Positions 8,152 through 19,960 of a stretch of 64,000 bases of DNA are shown one piece after another (within the stretch, counting starts at the first letter, position 1; each line of letters starts with the position of its first letter). The stretch spans positions 1-64,000 of the forward strand of contig PQAM01000008.1 in assembly GCA_003104975.1 (NCBI GenBank), given 5' to 3'. This DNA is from Candidatus Methylomirabilota bacterium. GTDB lineage: Bacteria; Methylomirabilota; Methylomirabilia; Methylomirabilales; Methylomirabilaceae. The translations under genes were made by a program, and so were the position numbers. The notes below the pieces were generated by a model. It made no database searches, had not been told where the DNA came from, and saw only the letters and a program-made list of their open reading frames with translations.

Positions 8152-8787
8152 TTAGTCTTGGAGGGTGTGGAGTTGTTCGAGCGAGGCGCTGTCTTCGCCG
8201 TCGAGGGCCAGGGCCGCCATGAACTCGCCGACAGCCAGATCGCGCATGCCCATCCGCTTGTAGGCAAGGCCCAGATGGAAATGGGAGGAGGCGTCTTCAG
8301 GATTCTCGGATACCACACGCGAGAATTCCCGGATGGCGTCCTGCCACAGCCGTTTCCGCTCGTAGATGATGCCGAGATTGTAATGAACGATGATGTGCGA
8401 AGGGTCCGCGTCCAGTACCTTCTGGAAACTCTGTATGGCCAAGTCCAGTTTGCCCAGATGGAAGTAGGACTTGGCCATACGGTAGTAGGCCCATGGATTG
8501 GCGGGATCCAGCGCCAAGACCCCCTTGGCGGCCTCGATGGCGGCGTGAAACATGCACCGCCGATAATACCAGAGGCTGAGCTGGAAATGGGCGTCGAGGT
8601 GTTTGGGGTCTAGGATGATCACCCGTTGCATCTCGGCGATCGCTTCTTTTGGTTGCCGCGCGCGAAGATATTCCAGCGCAAGGCGATAACGTGCCTGGAC
8701 ATTCTCGGGGTCCAGCTCAACGGCCTTACGGTGGGCCTCAAGTGTCGTCGGGACCGGCTCGTCCTGCATCCTGGTCTCCTCTTTCAC
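8152..8787 (-). CDS. TPR-repeat protein
   Basis: About five tetratricopeptide repeats run through the whole protein, each with the W/Y-x2-LG-x3-Y/F and A-x4-F-x2-A-L-x-L/D-P pattern (examples: AYYRMAKSYFHLGKLDLAIQ and VHYNLGIIYERKRLWQDAIR). TPR proteins are protein-protein interaction scaffolds. There is no signal peptide, so it is probably cytosolic. A second ATG at 8769 is possible as the start. It lies 82 bp downstream of the mscS stop on the same strand, but a link to the glucan cluster is unproven. Confidence 0.88.
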   Translation of the reverse strand: MKEETRMQDEPVPTTLEAHRKAVELDPENVQARYRLALEYLRARQPKEAIAEMQRVIILDPKHLDAHFQLSLWYYRRCMFHAAIEAAKGVLALDPANPWAYYRMAKSYFHLGKLDLAIQSFQKVLDADPSHIIVHYNLGIIYERKRLWQDAIREFSRVVSENPEDASSHFHLGLAYKRMGMRDLAVGEFMAALALDGEDSASLEQLHTLQD

Positions 8788-8869
8788 CGGAGCGCCTGAG
8801 TGCCCTGTTATCTTACTGCCGGTTGAAACCGCAGGTCAAGATGTTTCACGACAGCGTTCAGCTATCAGC

Positions 8870-9768
<899 letters not shown>

Positions 9769-9769
<1 letters not shown>

Positions 9770-11916
9770 CACTCGATCGTCACCTGTATCCGCCCCTCCC
9801 ATGTGTTGCCAGGTTCAAGGCGGAGATCCCAGGTCGGCATGGCGGCCGCCCCCTGTACGGTCCGCTGATAATCCTCCTCCGACTGTGAGACGGTTGCCAC
9901 CAGATGGCTGTACAGCCTGGCGGGATGGTCAACCTCGACGTGGAGCGCCGGGCTCAGCCCTTGAGTAGACACGGTGAAACGCTCGACCTGGTCCGCATCC
10001 AGCGGATGGTCAAGCAAGACGCGCCGGTCGCCAAGCGTCATATGCGTGTGGCCCAAGGCGAGGCTGGGCAGGAAGAGGTTCAGTTCGACCCCGAAGCGAA
10101 CATCCAGGCGATTGCTCCCCTGATTCTGCACTCGATAGAGGACCATGAGGGCCCGATTCTCGGTAAAGGTATATTCCTTGTGCAGGAGGATCGGATGGTT
10201 CGGATCGGACTCGGTGCGAACCCGTCCAGACCGTTGCAGAACGACGCCGCTGGATGTCGGCGTATAGTCCAACAGGGCCTCAGTAAAATCGCCCCGCTCG
10301 TCGAGGCGGCCGCCGGCCCAGCCTGACAGCGGCTCAGGGTCGACAAAAAAGTGGTCGAGAAATGCGGCGCGTTCCCATTGATCGTAGCAGAGAGCGCTCA
10401 CCAGATCGGCCGGCGCCGCCCGCTGCAGATCGTGAATCCCTGGAATCCCCTGACGCGGCGCTCCTTCGGGTTGGGCAGCCGCGCGACGAATGGCGTCGTG
10501 ATAGAGTTCCGGGCGGCGCGTCAAGGTATTGAGGAGATTGAGTTCCCCGGCAAAATCGGTCCATTCGACCAACCGACCGCCCCGGTGCGGCTGAATCTGG
10601 GCCGAGAAGCGGCTGCTGGACACCCAGACCTCCGGCGCCCCATCGCTATCAAGATCTGACAACTCCACCGTGAGCTTGTGGCGGCGGCGGATAAGCGCCT
10701 CGGCGCGCGCCAGGTGCCGCCAAATCTCATGTCGCAAGTGGGGCAGGTACAGGCCGCCGAATATCCCGTGCCAGTAACTATCGTTACACTGGGCTGCCAA
10801 CAGATCAAGTCGGGCCTTTGCGGCCCTCCTCCCTACCGGCAGCAATCGGCTGAGCGCCAAACCCTTCTTATGGGCTCGATTGGCCTCGGGGTACCGGACC
10901 AGGAAATGCTTCCAATGTCCGCCGCGAAGGTGAGGTATGAATCGATCGACGTCGGCGCCGAGTCTGTTTTTCAGCTCCTCAAATCGCCGCCCGCCGTCCG
11001 GCCCCAGCGACCACTCTTCCATCTCAACGTAGGAACAGGTGGGCAGGTAACAGAGGCCGGCAGGGCGAACCCCCTCCATCGCTTCGCCGGCCGTCTGTGT
11101 GATAAGCCAATCACCGGCACCTTCCAGCAAATCCAAAAACCCCTTCAGCCACCCGTCCGTATACACCCACTGCGCGGTTCCGGGCCATCCGCCGAACTTC
11201 TCGCCATCGTCGGCAGCAATCGCCAACCGTCCGCCGATCTGTACGATCCAACGCAGGTACGCCTCGATCTCGGCGGGTGGGCGAAACGGGATCAGGTATC
11301 GGAGGCTTTTGTCGATGGGAAAGACCGCCAACGACTGACCCTCCGCCTCGGTCAGGTAGTAATCGTGTAGTTGCTCAGGCGCAAATCCGGATGTCAGAAA
11401 GGCCCGGTCGTCCATCAAGACGTAGGCGATCCCTGCATCGATCAGCGACGGGATGATGGCGCTCTCCCAGATCCGCTCCGTCAGCCACAGGCCGCGCGGG
11501 CGAACGCCGAACCTGGACCGAAGCCGCTCGCTCATCAGCGTGATTTGGGCGATTCGGTCCTCGTGCGGAATCGCCGCCAGGATCGGCTCATAGAGTCCTC
11601 CGGCCAAGAGTTCCAGCCGGCCGCACTGGACCAGTTCGCCGATGAGATCGAGATAGTCCGGGGCTCGATGCTCCAGCCACAACAGCAGCGGACCGCTTAC
11701 ATGCAGGGTGAGCTTGAGTGTCGGTCTGGCGCGGACTGCCTCCAGTAATGGTCGGTAGGCCCTATCCGTCAGCGCCTGAATCACCTCATCAAAATTACCG
11801 AGAGGCTGATGGTTGTGCAGGACAAATAGAAAACGGAGCCGATCCTGAACGGCGTTACCCGGCGGCTCAGCAGGCCTGTCCGTCATCGTCCGACGCCCTG
11901 TAAGCAATCTTCCCAT
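9769..11916 (-). CDS. GH57 4-alpha-glucanotransferase / alpha-amylase-like enzyme
   Basis: A 715-residue glycoside hydrolase family 57 protein. It shows HNHQPLGNF at the start, GGLYEPILA, the nucleophile region WLTERIWES and the second acid region AADDGEKFGGWP, followed by long C-terminal DUF1925/DUF1926-like beta domains. This arrangement matches Thermococcus litoralis-type 4-alpha-glucanotransferase, which moves maltodextrin segments. The start is ambiguous: ATG 11916 lies at the edge of a palindrome, and ATG 11886 (MTDRP) is also possible. It sits downstream of glgB and directly overlaps mscS. Its place in the block suggests remodelling of short alpha-glucans. Confidence 0.88.
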
Positions 11917-11949
11917 CCCCCCTTTGGTAAAGGGGGGCGAGGGGGGATG
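11914..11949. repeat. Palindromic CCCCCT/AGGGGG repeat (family D, short copy)
   Basis: An inverted repeat of C-rich and G-rich arms (CATCCCCCCTTT...AAAGGGGGG, then a further GAGGGGGGATG) between glgB and the GH57 gene. Similar G/C-rich palindromes occur at 26671-26772, 53142-53241 and 62790-62832. It may also act as an intercistronic hairpin. Confidence 0.6.
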
Positions 11950-11995
11950 TGTCTCGCTCTACGCATCTCGCGCCTCATCTTTTTTATGTCAGGCC

Positions 11996-14215
11996 CTACA
12001 CGGTAGCGGGTTTGAGGATTAACGCGCCCAAGGGGGGAAGGGTGAGCAGCAGTGAGAACGGCCGTCCGTGATCCGGGATCGGTTCCGCCTCGATGCCGCC
12101 GCCATTCCCGAGGTTGCTGCCGCCGTAGATCTCTGCGTCGGAGTTGAGCAGTTCCGTATAATAGCCGCCGGTCGGGACACCGATGCGATAGTCGTGTCGG
12201 GGTACGGGCGTATAATTGCAGACCACAACGACAAAGTCGTCCGGATTCCTGGCGCGTCGGAGAAACGAGACGACACTTCCTTGCCAGTCGTGGCAGTCGA
12301 TCCACTCGAATCCGCGCGGGTCGAAATCGACCTCATAGAGGGCCGGCTGGCACCGGTACAGCCGGTTCAGATCCTGAACCAGCCTCTGCAGCCCTTTGTG
12401 GTGGGGCCCTTCCGCGAGCAGATGCCAGTCCAGACTCTGGTCGTGATCCCACTCGCGCCACTGGCCGAACTCGCCTCCCATAAACAGGAGCTTCTTCCCC
12501 GGTTGCCCATACATATAGACATAGAAGCAGCGCAGGTTGGCGAACTTCTGCCAGATATCGCCCGACATCTTTCCGAGCAGTGAGCCTTTCCCATGTACCA
12601 CCTCGTCATGGGACAGGGGCAGGATAAAGTTCTCGCTGAAGGCGTAGAGCAGGCCGAAGGTCAGGTCGTTATGGTGATAGCTTCTATGAATCGGGTCGAG
12701 CGTCATGTACCCGAGCATGTCGTGCATCCACCCCATGTTCCACTTGAACCCGAAGCCGAGCCCGCCCATATAGGTCGGGCGCGAGACCTGGGGCCATGCG
12801 GTCGATTCCTCGGCAATCGTCATCACGCCGGGATGGCGCTCGTAGACCAGTTCATTGAAGCGCCTGAGGAAGGCGACGGCTTCCAGATTCTCGTTGCCGC
12901 CATAGATGTTGGGGACCCACTCGCCAGGGTTACGGGAGTAGTCCAGATAGAGCATCGAGGCGACCGCATCCACCCGCAGACCATCCAGGTGATAACGTTC
13001 AAGCCAGAAGAGCGCATTGCCCAGCAGGAAGTTGTCCACTTCCTTTCGGCCGTAATTAAAAACGAGCGTGCCCCAGTCGCGATGCTCGCCCTTGCGCGGA
13101 TCTTCATGCCCATACAGGTAGGTTCCGTCGAAATAGACCAACCCGTGCGGGTCGCGGGGGAAATGGGATGGGACCCAATCAAGGATCACGCCGATCCCGC
13201 GCTGGTGCAGGTAATCCACGAAGTACATGAAGTCGGCAGGCGTCCCATACCGACAAGTTGGCGCAAAGTAGCCGATGGTTTGGTACCCCCACGAGCCGTA
13301 AAACGGGTGCTCCGTGATCGGGAGCAGTTCGACGTGGGTGTACCCCATCTCGGTCACGTAATCGGCAAGCCGATGCGCCAGCTCCCGGTACGTGGGGAAC
13401 CCGTTCCATTCCTCATGCGGCCGCATCCAGGAACCCAGATGCATTTCGTAGATGGCGATGGGTCGCTCAATCGGGTTCTGGTGAGTGCGCGCCTCGATCC
13501 ACGACGCGTCACCCCACCGGTACGTATCGATATTGACGACGCGCGAAGCGGTCCGGGGCGGCGGCTCAAAGGCAAAGGCGAAGGGATCGGCCTTCAGGGC
13601 AAGCGGCTCGCCCGATTGCGACTTGATCTCGAATTTGTACAGCACGCCCTCGGTCAACCCAGGGATAAAGAGATCCCATATGCCGTTGCCGGGGTGGTTA
13701 CGCATCGGGTGGCGGCGGCCATCCCAGTCGTTGAAGTCGCCGACGACGCTTACGCTCTTCGCATTCGGGGCCCAGACTGCGAAACCGACCCCGGCGATGC
13801 CATCCAGGGTTGTGACGTGCGCGCCCAACTTCTCATAGATCCCGAGATGGCTGCCCTCGCCGATCAGGTAGAGGTCGTAGTCGCTCAAGGTCGAGGCAAA
13901 GCGGTAGGGGTCCTCGATCTCATAGATCCGCTCCCGCCGGTCGACCACGCGCAGTCGATAGGGCAAGAGGCCGTCCCGCATCGGAACGACGACCTCGAAG
14001 AGCCCGTCAGGATGAATCAACTCCATCGATCGGTCCTCGATGGCGCCATTCGCGCGAACGATCGCCGCTTCCCGGGCCTCCGGGAGGAAGGCGCGAACCG
14101 CGATGGCTGACCCGTTTCCGCCGTTCACTTTATGCGGGCCCAGCACGGCAAACGGATTGCCATGCTTGCCCCGGACAATCGCCTCGATCGCCTCAGTCGG
14201 TAGGGTGGAAGGCAT
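11996..14215 (-). CDS. glgB: 1,4-alpha-glucan branching enzyme
   Basis: GlgB (GH13) makes the alpha-1,6 branches of glycogen. An N-terminal CBM48-type region ([12 protein letters not shown], then [20 protein letters not shown]) precedes the catalytic barrel with [10 protein letters not shown], the nucleophile region [11 protein letters not shown], the acid EEST and [19 protein letters not shown]. The C-terminal all-beta domain follows. At 739 residues the length is normal. It lies between the DUF3536 gene (106 bp upstream) and the GH57 transferase (79 bp downstream), all on one strand. No glgA or glgC is in the window. Confidence 0.96.
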   Translation of the reverse strand: MPSTLPTEAIEAIVRGKHGNPFAVLGPHKVNGGNGSAIAVRAFLPEAREAAIVRANGAIEDRSMELIHPDGLFEVVVPMRDGLLPYRLRVVDRRERIYEIEDPYRFASTLSDYDLYLIGEGSHLGIYEKLGAHVTTLDGIAGVGFAVWAPNAKSVSVVGDFNDWDGRRHPMRNHPGNGIWDLFIPGLTEGVLYKFEIKSQSGEPLALKADPFAFAFEPPPRTASRVVNIDTYRWGDASWIEARTHQNPIERPIAIYEMHLGSWMRPHEEWNGFPTYRELAHRLADYVTEMGYTHVELLPITEHPFYGSWGYQTIGYFAPTCRYGTPADFMYFVDYLHQRGIGVILDWVPSHFPRDPHGLVYFDGTYLYGHEDPRKGEHRDWGTLVFNYGRKEVDNFLLGNALFWLERYHLDGLRVDAVASMLYLDYSRNPGEWVPNIYGGNENLEAVAFLRRFNELVYERHPGVMTIAEESTAWPQVSRPTYMGGLGFGFKWNMGWMHDMLGYMTLDPIHRSYHHNDLTFGLLYAFSENFILPLSHDEVVHGKGSLLGKMSGDIWQKFANLRCFYVYMYGQPGKKLLFMGGEFGQWREWDHDQSLDWHLLAEGPHHKGLQRLVQDLNRLYRCQPALYEVDFDPRGFEWIDCHDWQGSVVSFLRRARNPDDFVVVVCNYTPVPRHDYRIGVPTGGYYTELLNSDAEIYGGSNLGNGGGIEAEPIPDHGRPFSLLLTLPPLGALILKPATV

Positions 14216-14321
14216 CAGACATCCTCAACGGCAACGATGAAAAAGGTAACATAGCGCCTCAAAGATAACACCATCCATGGCTTCAGTCCAATCGCCGTAG
14301 CCCGTCCTACCCTCTGCTCCG

Positions 14322-16748
14322 CTATTCGACCACGATCCCAAGCGCCGCGCCAAGGGGGACGAAATGGTCCACCCATTCCTGCGCCTCAGCGTCTCCTCGG
14401 TCGCGTTTGTCGCGCAGTGCGGGATAGGCCCACTGGAGCAGTTCATAATAGATATTCTGGACCTCCCATAGATCCACCTCGAACGGCAGCGCCCGTGCCA
14501 GGTTCACCATCGTCTCGAGCCGCTGCAGCAGCGGAATCCCGGCGGGTTGTACTCGAAACTCCCCGGCCAGTCGGTCAATCGTCTGTTTCAACGTGTGCCC
14601 GAGGCCGGAGGTGTCAAGCTCAACGCGCCATATCCTGGCGTCCTGTAATAGAGCGCGGATATGGTCGCGGTCCGACACCTCTTCCTGGAAGCCGCGGCGG
14701 AGATCGGTGTTCAAGACGATCTCTGCAGCCGCATGAAAGACCTTGGGCAACGGAACATTGAGCGTACTCAGGAAATGCATCAATGGGGCATGGTGCTCGT
14801 AGAGTTGGCGATAGGTGGTCTCAGCCTCGGCCGTGGTTGATTCAAGGATGAGGTTGAACACCTTTCGCTGCTCGTCGCGAAAGAGCGACTTGAGCGAGTA
14901 GGTGGACGCTCCAAACTGCCTGTCCAGGAGTCGAATAACCTCCGGGAAGTCCGCCCGGGCAAACATCTCGGTCAACTCCTGCGCCATGATTCGATCGGCC
15001 TCCTGATCCCGAAACGCCCGGATGCCGCAGCTCAGGTTGTGATCGCCCATGTGCAGAACCCCGAAGCTAAGTCTCGCCGATTCCCGTGTGATCCCACAGG
15101 TAACCCCTATCCGCCCTACTGCCAGCTTTGTCCCACCGGCCTCAGCAACCCGGTACTCCTCGCGATCAACGGTGTAGCAGTACACCTTGGCCGGCTCACC
15201 GTACGCTTCAAAAAGAGAACTCATCGCGTAATGGGCACCGACCGTGTGAAGGTCCAACATTGCAGGCTTCACGAACTTCTGATAGACATGACGGCCGTCT
15301 TGGTGCTCAGGGAGGTTACTCTTTACTCGCTGCAGCCTGTCCAGGAAAGCGGCCTCATACGATTCGCCAAGCAGCTCTTCAGCCAACTGCACGACACGCC
15401 CGGCGTATTGAATGACCTGCACTGTCTCGATCCCCGAAAGCTCGTCGAAGAACCAGCCGCAGCTCGTGTACATGAGCATCGCATGCCGCTGGAGTTCAAG
15501 GAGCTTGAGCAGGGTGATCTGCTCGGCCTCGCTCAGCTCTCGATCGGCATGCCGGTGCAGGAACCGATCGAGACTCTCGGGCGAGCGATCGAGAATCACC
15601 TCGATGTAGTCGTTGCGAGCCGCCCACGGATCCTTCACAAACCGGCCCGCCTTTTCCTCATAGCGAGGAGCCAGCGTATCCCTGAGCCAGTCCAGGGCCT
15701 CCCGCAGCGGGGCTCTCCAGGCCTGGTTCCACCCCGGATGCCCCCCGGAATTGCAACCGCAGTCGCTCCGCCACCGTTCCACCCCGTGGGCACAGCTCCA
15801 GGAGGTACGCTCCACGATCTGAACCTGGTGAGTGGGCGGATATCTGTCCAGATACTCGCCGTAGTTGGTGAGGCGTGCGAGATTGTTGGCCTCAATGTAG
15901 TCAAGGGCATAGGCCAGCGCCATATCCCCAAACCGATGATGGTGACCGTAGGTCTCGCCGTCAGTGGCGATGTGAGCGAGCTGAGGCCAGGTCCGTGCAT
16001 CGGTAAAACTGCCGGCGAGGCGGTGGGCCAGGTCTTCGCCTTTCGTAAGCAGGTGCTCGAAGGCGACCGCATGCGAAATGGGGCCGTCGAAAAAAAAGAT
16101 GTTTAGTGCCCGGCGCGATGGCAGCCGCAACTCATAGGCCATTGTAGGATCGATGCGCCCGCCGCCGACACTCCGCCAGGCGCGGCGGCCGATCGGCCGT
16201 ATCCGGCCGGCCTGGTGAGGTGCGAGAATCGTAAACCGGATTCCGCAGGTCGCCAGGACGTCAAGGGTCTCGAGATCCACCGCCGTCTCCGGCAGCCATA
16301 TTCCTTCCGGCTTCCGACCGAAGCGCCGCTCGAAATCACGCATGCCCCAGTAGACCTGGGTGGCTTTGTCGCGCCGGTTGGCCAGCGGCAGGATGATGTG
16401 ACCATGGGCCTGAGCGATGGCGGAGCCGTGCCCAGAAAAGGTCTTCTGACTTTTTCGATCCGCCTCGAGAATCGCGCGATAGACATGAGGCGCTTTCTCC
16501 TCCAACCAGGCGAGAAGGGTGGGGCCAAAGTCGAAGCTGATCTTGGCGTAGTTATTGACGATCCTCTTGATCCTACCCTCACCGCTCAAAATGCGGGAGG
16601 CCCCGTTCGGTGCGTAGCACTCGCGGGTGATCCGTTCATTCCAATCGTGGTACGGATAGGCCGAGTCCTGCAGCTCAATCGCCTCAAGCCAGGGGTTCTC
16701 ACGCGGGGGCTGATAGAAATGGCCGTGAATACAGATGTATTGCTCCAT
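14322..16748 (-). CDS. GH57-type DUF3536 glycosidase-like protein
   Basis: An 808-residue protein starting YICIHGHFYQPPRENPW, the GH57 N-terminal motif, with PEGIWLPETAVDLETL (nucleophile-type motif), FFFDGPISHAVAFE and ATDGETYGHHHRFGDMAL (second acidic motif). The C-terminal half matches DUF3536. These proteins usually lie in alpha-glucan gene clusters, but their reaction is not firmly known. There is no signal peptide, so it is cytosolic. The neighbours, treY upstream by 83 bp and glgB downstream, support a role in glycogen or trehalose metabolism. Confidence 0.85.
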   Translation of the reverse strand: MEQYICIHGHFYQPPRENPWLEAIELQDSAYPYHDWNERITRECYAPNGASRILSGEGRIKRIVNNYAKISFDFGPTLLAWLEEKAPHVYRAILEADRKSQKTFSGHGSAIAQAHGHIILPLANRRDKATQVYWGMRDFERRFGRKPEGIWLPETAVDLETLDVLATCGIRFTILAPHQAGRIRPIGRRAWRSVGGGRIDPTMAYELRLPSRRALNIFFFDGPISHAVAFEHLLTKGEDLAHRLAGSFTDARTWPQLAHIATDGETYGHHHRFGDMALAYALDYIEANNLARLTNYGEYLDRYPPTHQVQIVERTSWSCAHGVERWRSDCGCNSGGHPGWNQAWRAPLREALDWLRDTLAPRYEEKAGRFVKDPWAARNDYIEVILDRSPESLDRFLHRHADRELSEAEQITLLKLLELQRHAMLMYTSCGWFFDELSGIETVQVIQYAGRVVQLAEELLGESYEAAFLDRLQRVKSNLPEHQDGRHVYQKFVKPAMLDLHTVGAHYAMSSLFEAYGEPAKVYCYTVDREEYRVAEAGGTKLAVGRIGVTCGITRESARLSFGVLHMGDHNLSCGIRAFRDQEADRIMAQELTEMFARADFPEVIRLLDRQFGASTYSLKSLFRDEQRKVFNLILESTTAEAETTYRQLYEHHAPLMHFLSTLNVPLPKVFHAAAEIVLNTDLRRGFQEEVSDRDHIRALLQDARIWRVELDTSGLGHTLKQTIDRLAGEFRVQPAGIPLLQRLETMVNLARALPFEVDLWEVQNIYYELLQWAYPALRDKRDRGDAEAQEWVDHFVPLGAALGIVVE

Positions 16749-16831
16749 CTAGGCCTCGCAGCTCCGGCTGCCTCTGGACGCCATTGACCAGGGCGCGAGC
16801 GCGTTGTCTCCGTGCTGCGTCGGATACTCAC

Positions 16832-19800
16832 TCATGTGGACAGCTCCAGGAGAGCTACCGGTAAATCCATGAATACCTGGCTCAGCGGCAGCACCATCAT
16901 CCCCTCGCTTGCGACGGCAGCCACAACCGCTCCGGTAAAGATATTGCGATAACGCTGACCGGCCGTCCCGTCCGGAAGCACAACGTAAGAGTCTTGCCAC
17001 ACCTCTTCGCCGATAGGCGGCTCGTCCGGGACCTGCGTGAGCCACGAAAAGAACGTCGCCGCAAGCATCTGCGGCACGCGGCCCACGATCCCCATCTTTA
17101 AAGTCGGGGTAAGTCGTGAAAAGAACCTTGGCGCCACTACGACAATGCGCTGATCGCCGCGTTGTCGTACGAAGGCACACGGATGCTCTTGTCTGTTACC
17201 GCGACCGTCAAGGGGGAGATAGCCCCCTTCGAGAAACAACCCCTGGTGTGCTTTGCGATAGTGGAGCGTCATGTATGTGATGAAGAGCTTGATCCGGCCG
17301 TCCTCCTTCGCGTTCAGCAACTCTCGCGCCAGTCCGGCGAGGTCGCCAACCGGCGCTGCGATCCGGTCTTCCAGCGCTTTCAGCATCTGTCGGCGGAGCC
17401 CGTAATCGACCGGTCTGCGGTTGTCGGGATCGACGAGAGTGAAATCCCAGATCTCGTTGCCCTGGTAGATGTCGGGAATCCCTGGCACCGTGAGCTTGAG
17501 GAGGACCTGACTGAGGGAGTTATAGATTCCGTACGTTGCCACCCGTTGCTGAAACATCTTCAACTCGTCAAGGAACGGATTACGTTGAGAGTCGTCCAGG
17601 ATCGCGTCGACGAAGGTCCGAAGCGCATCATCGTACGCCTTATTGGGATTAATCCAGCTCGTGTGGACCTTTGCCTCTTTGATGGCTTTTTCCATATAGC
17701 ACCGGATCCGGTCCTTAAATGCCCCGTAAGCCGTCCGGTCCATCGGCACGAGAGGCCATGCGCCGAGAAGCGTCTGGTACAACAGATACTCGTCGTTGCG
17801 GTCCGGCGCCGGTTGGTCATCCACCACAACTTTCTTCTTTCTGTTGAGCTTTCCCCATCGGCCAAGACAGGTCTTCCACTCATCCGGGATCTCGGACAGG
17901 ACATTGAGCCTGGCCCGGACATCCTCGCTGCGCTTGGTATCGTGAGTAGACGTCGCCAACAGGGAGTAAGGCCACGCTTCCCGCCGCTGCGCATTTGCTT
18001 TGTGGAAGGTTGTGGGCGAGACCCCGAACTCCTCGGGATCTCCCCCCACTTCGTTGAGGGACAGCAGGCGATTGTAGATATAGAAGGCGGTGTCTTCTAC
18101 GCCTTTGGCCATCACCGCGCCCGTACACTGTTGAAATTTCATGACGAACTCCCTCTGCTCATGCTGTTCTCGCGTTTTCAAATAGTCGGGGAACCGCAGG
18201 CAGAGGATGTCGCGAACAAAGTCGAATATCGACACATTGGTTGTGGGGTTCCGCCTTTTCGCCTTTGCCACGGCGCGATAGATCGCGATGCGATCGCCAT
18301 CGGCAATGCTCGCGTCACTCGGACCGATATAGGTGCGATAAACAGGGAAGCAGGCGATAATCTCGCGAAGCGCGTCGGTGAGGCTGTAGAGCGTGAAATC
18401 CCGGGACCATCGGTTCTTCTCGGAAATCCGGTTCAGGTGATGTCCGAGCACGTTGATCTCGCTCGCCATCGCGGCCTGCATAATGAGCTTTTTGGTATCG
18501 TAGGCGAGATGCGGAAAATCGATCTTCAGATTCGTAAACCTGCTGTAGATATCTTCGAGGCGCTTGCCGTTTGCGCTGTCCACGAAGATACCGTTCAGAT
18601 GGTTCAGAAAGTCGTATCCGGTGGTTCCATCAACGGCCCAACCTTCCGGAAGCCTTTCCCCCTTCGTCAGGATCTTCTCGGCAATGATATAAAACGCGCG
18701 CCGGAAGGGCGGTTGAGGGTTCTGTGAGGTCTGCTCATCGTACCGCTTCAGCAGTCGTTCCTCGATCACCTTCCAGTCGCTTTCACGGTATTGCCGGTCG
18801 GCCTCAAAAAAGTTTCGGCACGCCGCGACAAATACGCCGCGCTGCAAGCGTCGGAAATACTCAGCAGGTTCGTACAGACCGTCTGGGTGATCGATTCTAA
18901 GGCCGGTGACCTTGCCCCCACCAATCAGCCGGAAGATCAGTTTGTGAGTCGCCTGAAACACATCAGCGTCTTCCATCCTGATGGCGGTGAGGTCATTCAC
19001 GTCGAAGAATCGGCGGTAGTTGATCTCCTCGCCGGCCACGCGCCAAAAGGCCACACGATAGACTTGAGCAGCCAGGAGGGCATCCAACAGGTCAAAGCTG
19101 CCAGGATCTCCCTGTTTTCCATTGAAGATTCGGACATTCTCCTCAATAAATCGCCTCGCCTCCGCGCATTCATCGGCGAGCCTGGCAAGCCGTTTTTTGA
19201 CGATCTCCTTTTCGCGTTGCCGCTCGGTCACTTTTTCGGGGTCGGTCTCCGTTGTGGGGGGCAGATGCTCCAGCGCCGTGATGATGCTTTGGAGTTCCAG
19301 GAAGTGGGCGTTTTCTGCTTCCAGCGATTCGCCCAGCGTATCCAGGCCATACTGAAGGATCTGGGCATATCGGCAGGGATCTATCGGCAACCTTCTGTCG
19401 TGATACCACACAACAAACGCCCCATCCTCAAAGGCCAGACGGAGCTCTTGATTCTCCAGGGCCTTGCCGTACTGATCACCGAGGATGGGCAGCAAGATCT
19501 TATTCTTCAGCTCGGCCTTCACCGGCGTCCAGTCGATGTCAAAGAATCGCGCGCACGGAGAGCTGGGACCGTTTTCCAGGACATCCAGCCACCAGGCATT
19601 GGTATTACCCGCAATTCCCATATGGTTGGGCACCCAATCGAGGATCAGGCCCATCTCGTGCTTTTTCAGCTCACCTACAAACGCATTGAACGCCTCCTCC
19701 GAGCCAATGTCCGGGTTCAGCGCACAGTAGTTTGCGATATCATAGCCGTACGAGCTGTCGGATGCAGCCTGAAGGATCGGAGAGACGTAGCAGGCGCTGA

Positions 19801-19960
19801 CCCCTAATTCGTAAAGATAGGGCACCAACTGTCTGGCATCATCGAAGGTGAAGCGCGACTGCAATTGAAGGCGATAGGTGGCTGACGGAACCCTTTTGCC
19901 GGCGGCAAGGGTCCCTTGAAGGCGGTCGAAGAGCTCATCAGCGAGGGCGGAATCGGCCAT
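16832..19960 (-). CDS. treY: Malto-oligosyltrehalose synthase
   Basis: TreY isomerises the reducing end of malto-oligosaccharides to an alpha,alpha-1,1 trehalosyl unit. The N-terminus PSATYRLQLQSRFTFDDA and YELGVSACYVSPIL, then ILDWVPNHMGI and VTGLRIDHPDGLYEP are typical of this GH13 subfamily. So is the C-terminal VPGIPDIYQGNEIWDF. At 1042 residues it is at the long end for the family. It is the first gene of the glucan block on this strand. The usual partner TreZ, which releases trehalose, is not in the window. Confidence 0.95.
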   Translation of the reverse strand: MADSALADELFDRLQGTLAAGKRVPSATYRLQLQSRFTFDDARQLVPYLYELGVSACYVSPILQAASDSSYGYDIANYCALNPDIGSEEAFNAFVGELKKHEMGLILDWVPNHMGIAGNTNAWWLDVLENGPSSPCARFFDIDWTPVKAELKNKILLPILGDQYGKALENQELRLAFEDGAFVVWYHDRRLPIDPCRYAQILQYGLDTLGESLEAENAHFLELQSIITALEHLPPTTETDPEKVTERQREKEIVKKRLARLADECAEARRFIEENVRIFNGKQGDPGSFDLLDALLAAQVYRVAFWRVAGEEINYRRFFDVNDLTAIRMEDADVFQATHKLIFRLIGGGKVTGLRIDHPDGLYEPAEYFRRLQRGVFVAACRNFFEADRQYRESDWKVIEERLLKRYDEQTSQNPQPPFRRAFYIIAEKILTKGERLPEGWAVDGTTGYDFLNHLNGIFVDSANGKRLEDIYSRFTNLKIDFPHLAYDTKKLIMQAAMASEINVLGHHLNRISEKNRWSRDFTLYSLTDALREIIACFPVYRTYIGPSDASIADGDRIAIYRAVAKAKRRNPTTNVSIFDFVRDILCLRFPDYLKTREQHEQREFVMKFQQCTGAVMAKGVEDTAFYIYNRLLSLNEVGGDPEEFGVSPTTFHKANAQRREAWPYSLLATSTHDTKRSEDVRARLNVLSEIPDEWKTCLGRWGKLNRKKKVVVDDQPAPDRNDEYLLYQTLLGAWPLVPMDRTAYGAFKDRIRCYMEKAIKEAKVHTSWINPNKAYDDALRTFVDAILDDSQRNPFLDELKMFQQRVATYGIYNSLSQVLLKLTVPGIPDIYQGNEIWDFTLVDPDNRRPVDYGLRRQMLKALEDRIAAPVGDLAGLARELLNAKEDGRIKLFITYMTLHYRKAHQGLFLEGGYLPLDGRGNRQEHPCAFVRQRGDQRIVVVAPRFFSRLTPTLKMGIVGRVPQMLAATFFSWLTQVPDEPPIGEEVWQDSYVVLPDGTAGQRYRNIFTGAVVAAVASEGMMVLPLSQVFMDLPVALLELST

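Noticed and set aside
12593-14110. A 505-codon plus-strand frame opposite glgB
   Set aside because: GlgB with all catalytic motifs lies on the other strand; this frame is a mirror artefact of high-GC coding DNA.
17162-18727. A 521-codon plus-strand frame opposite treY
   Set aside because: TreY motifs are on the minus strand and the plus frame lacks any ribosome site or domain.
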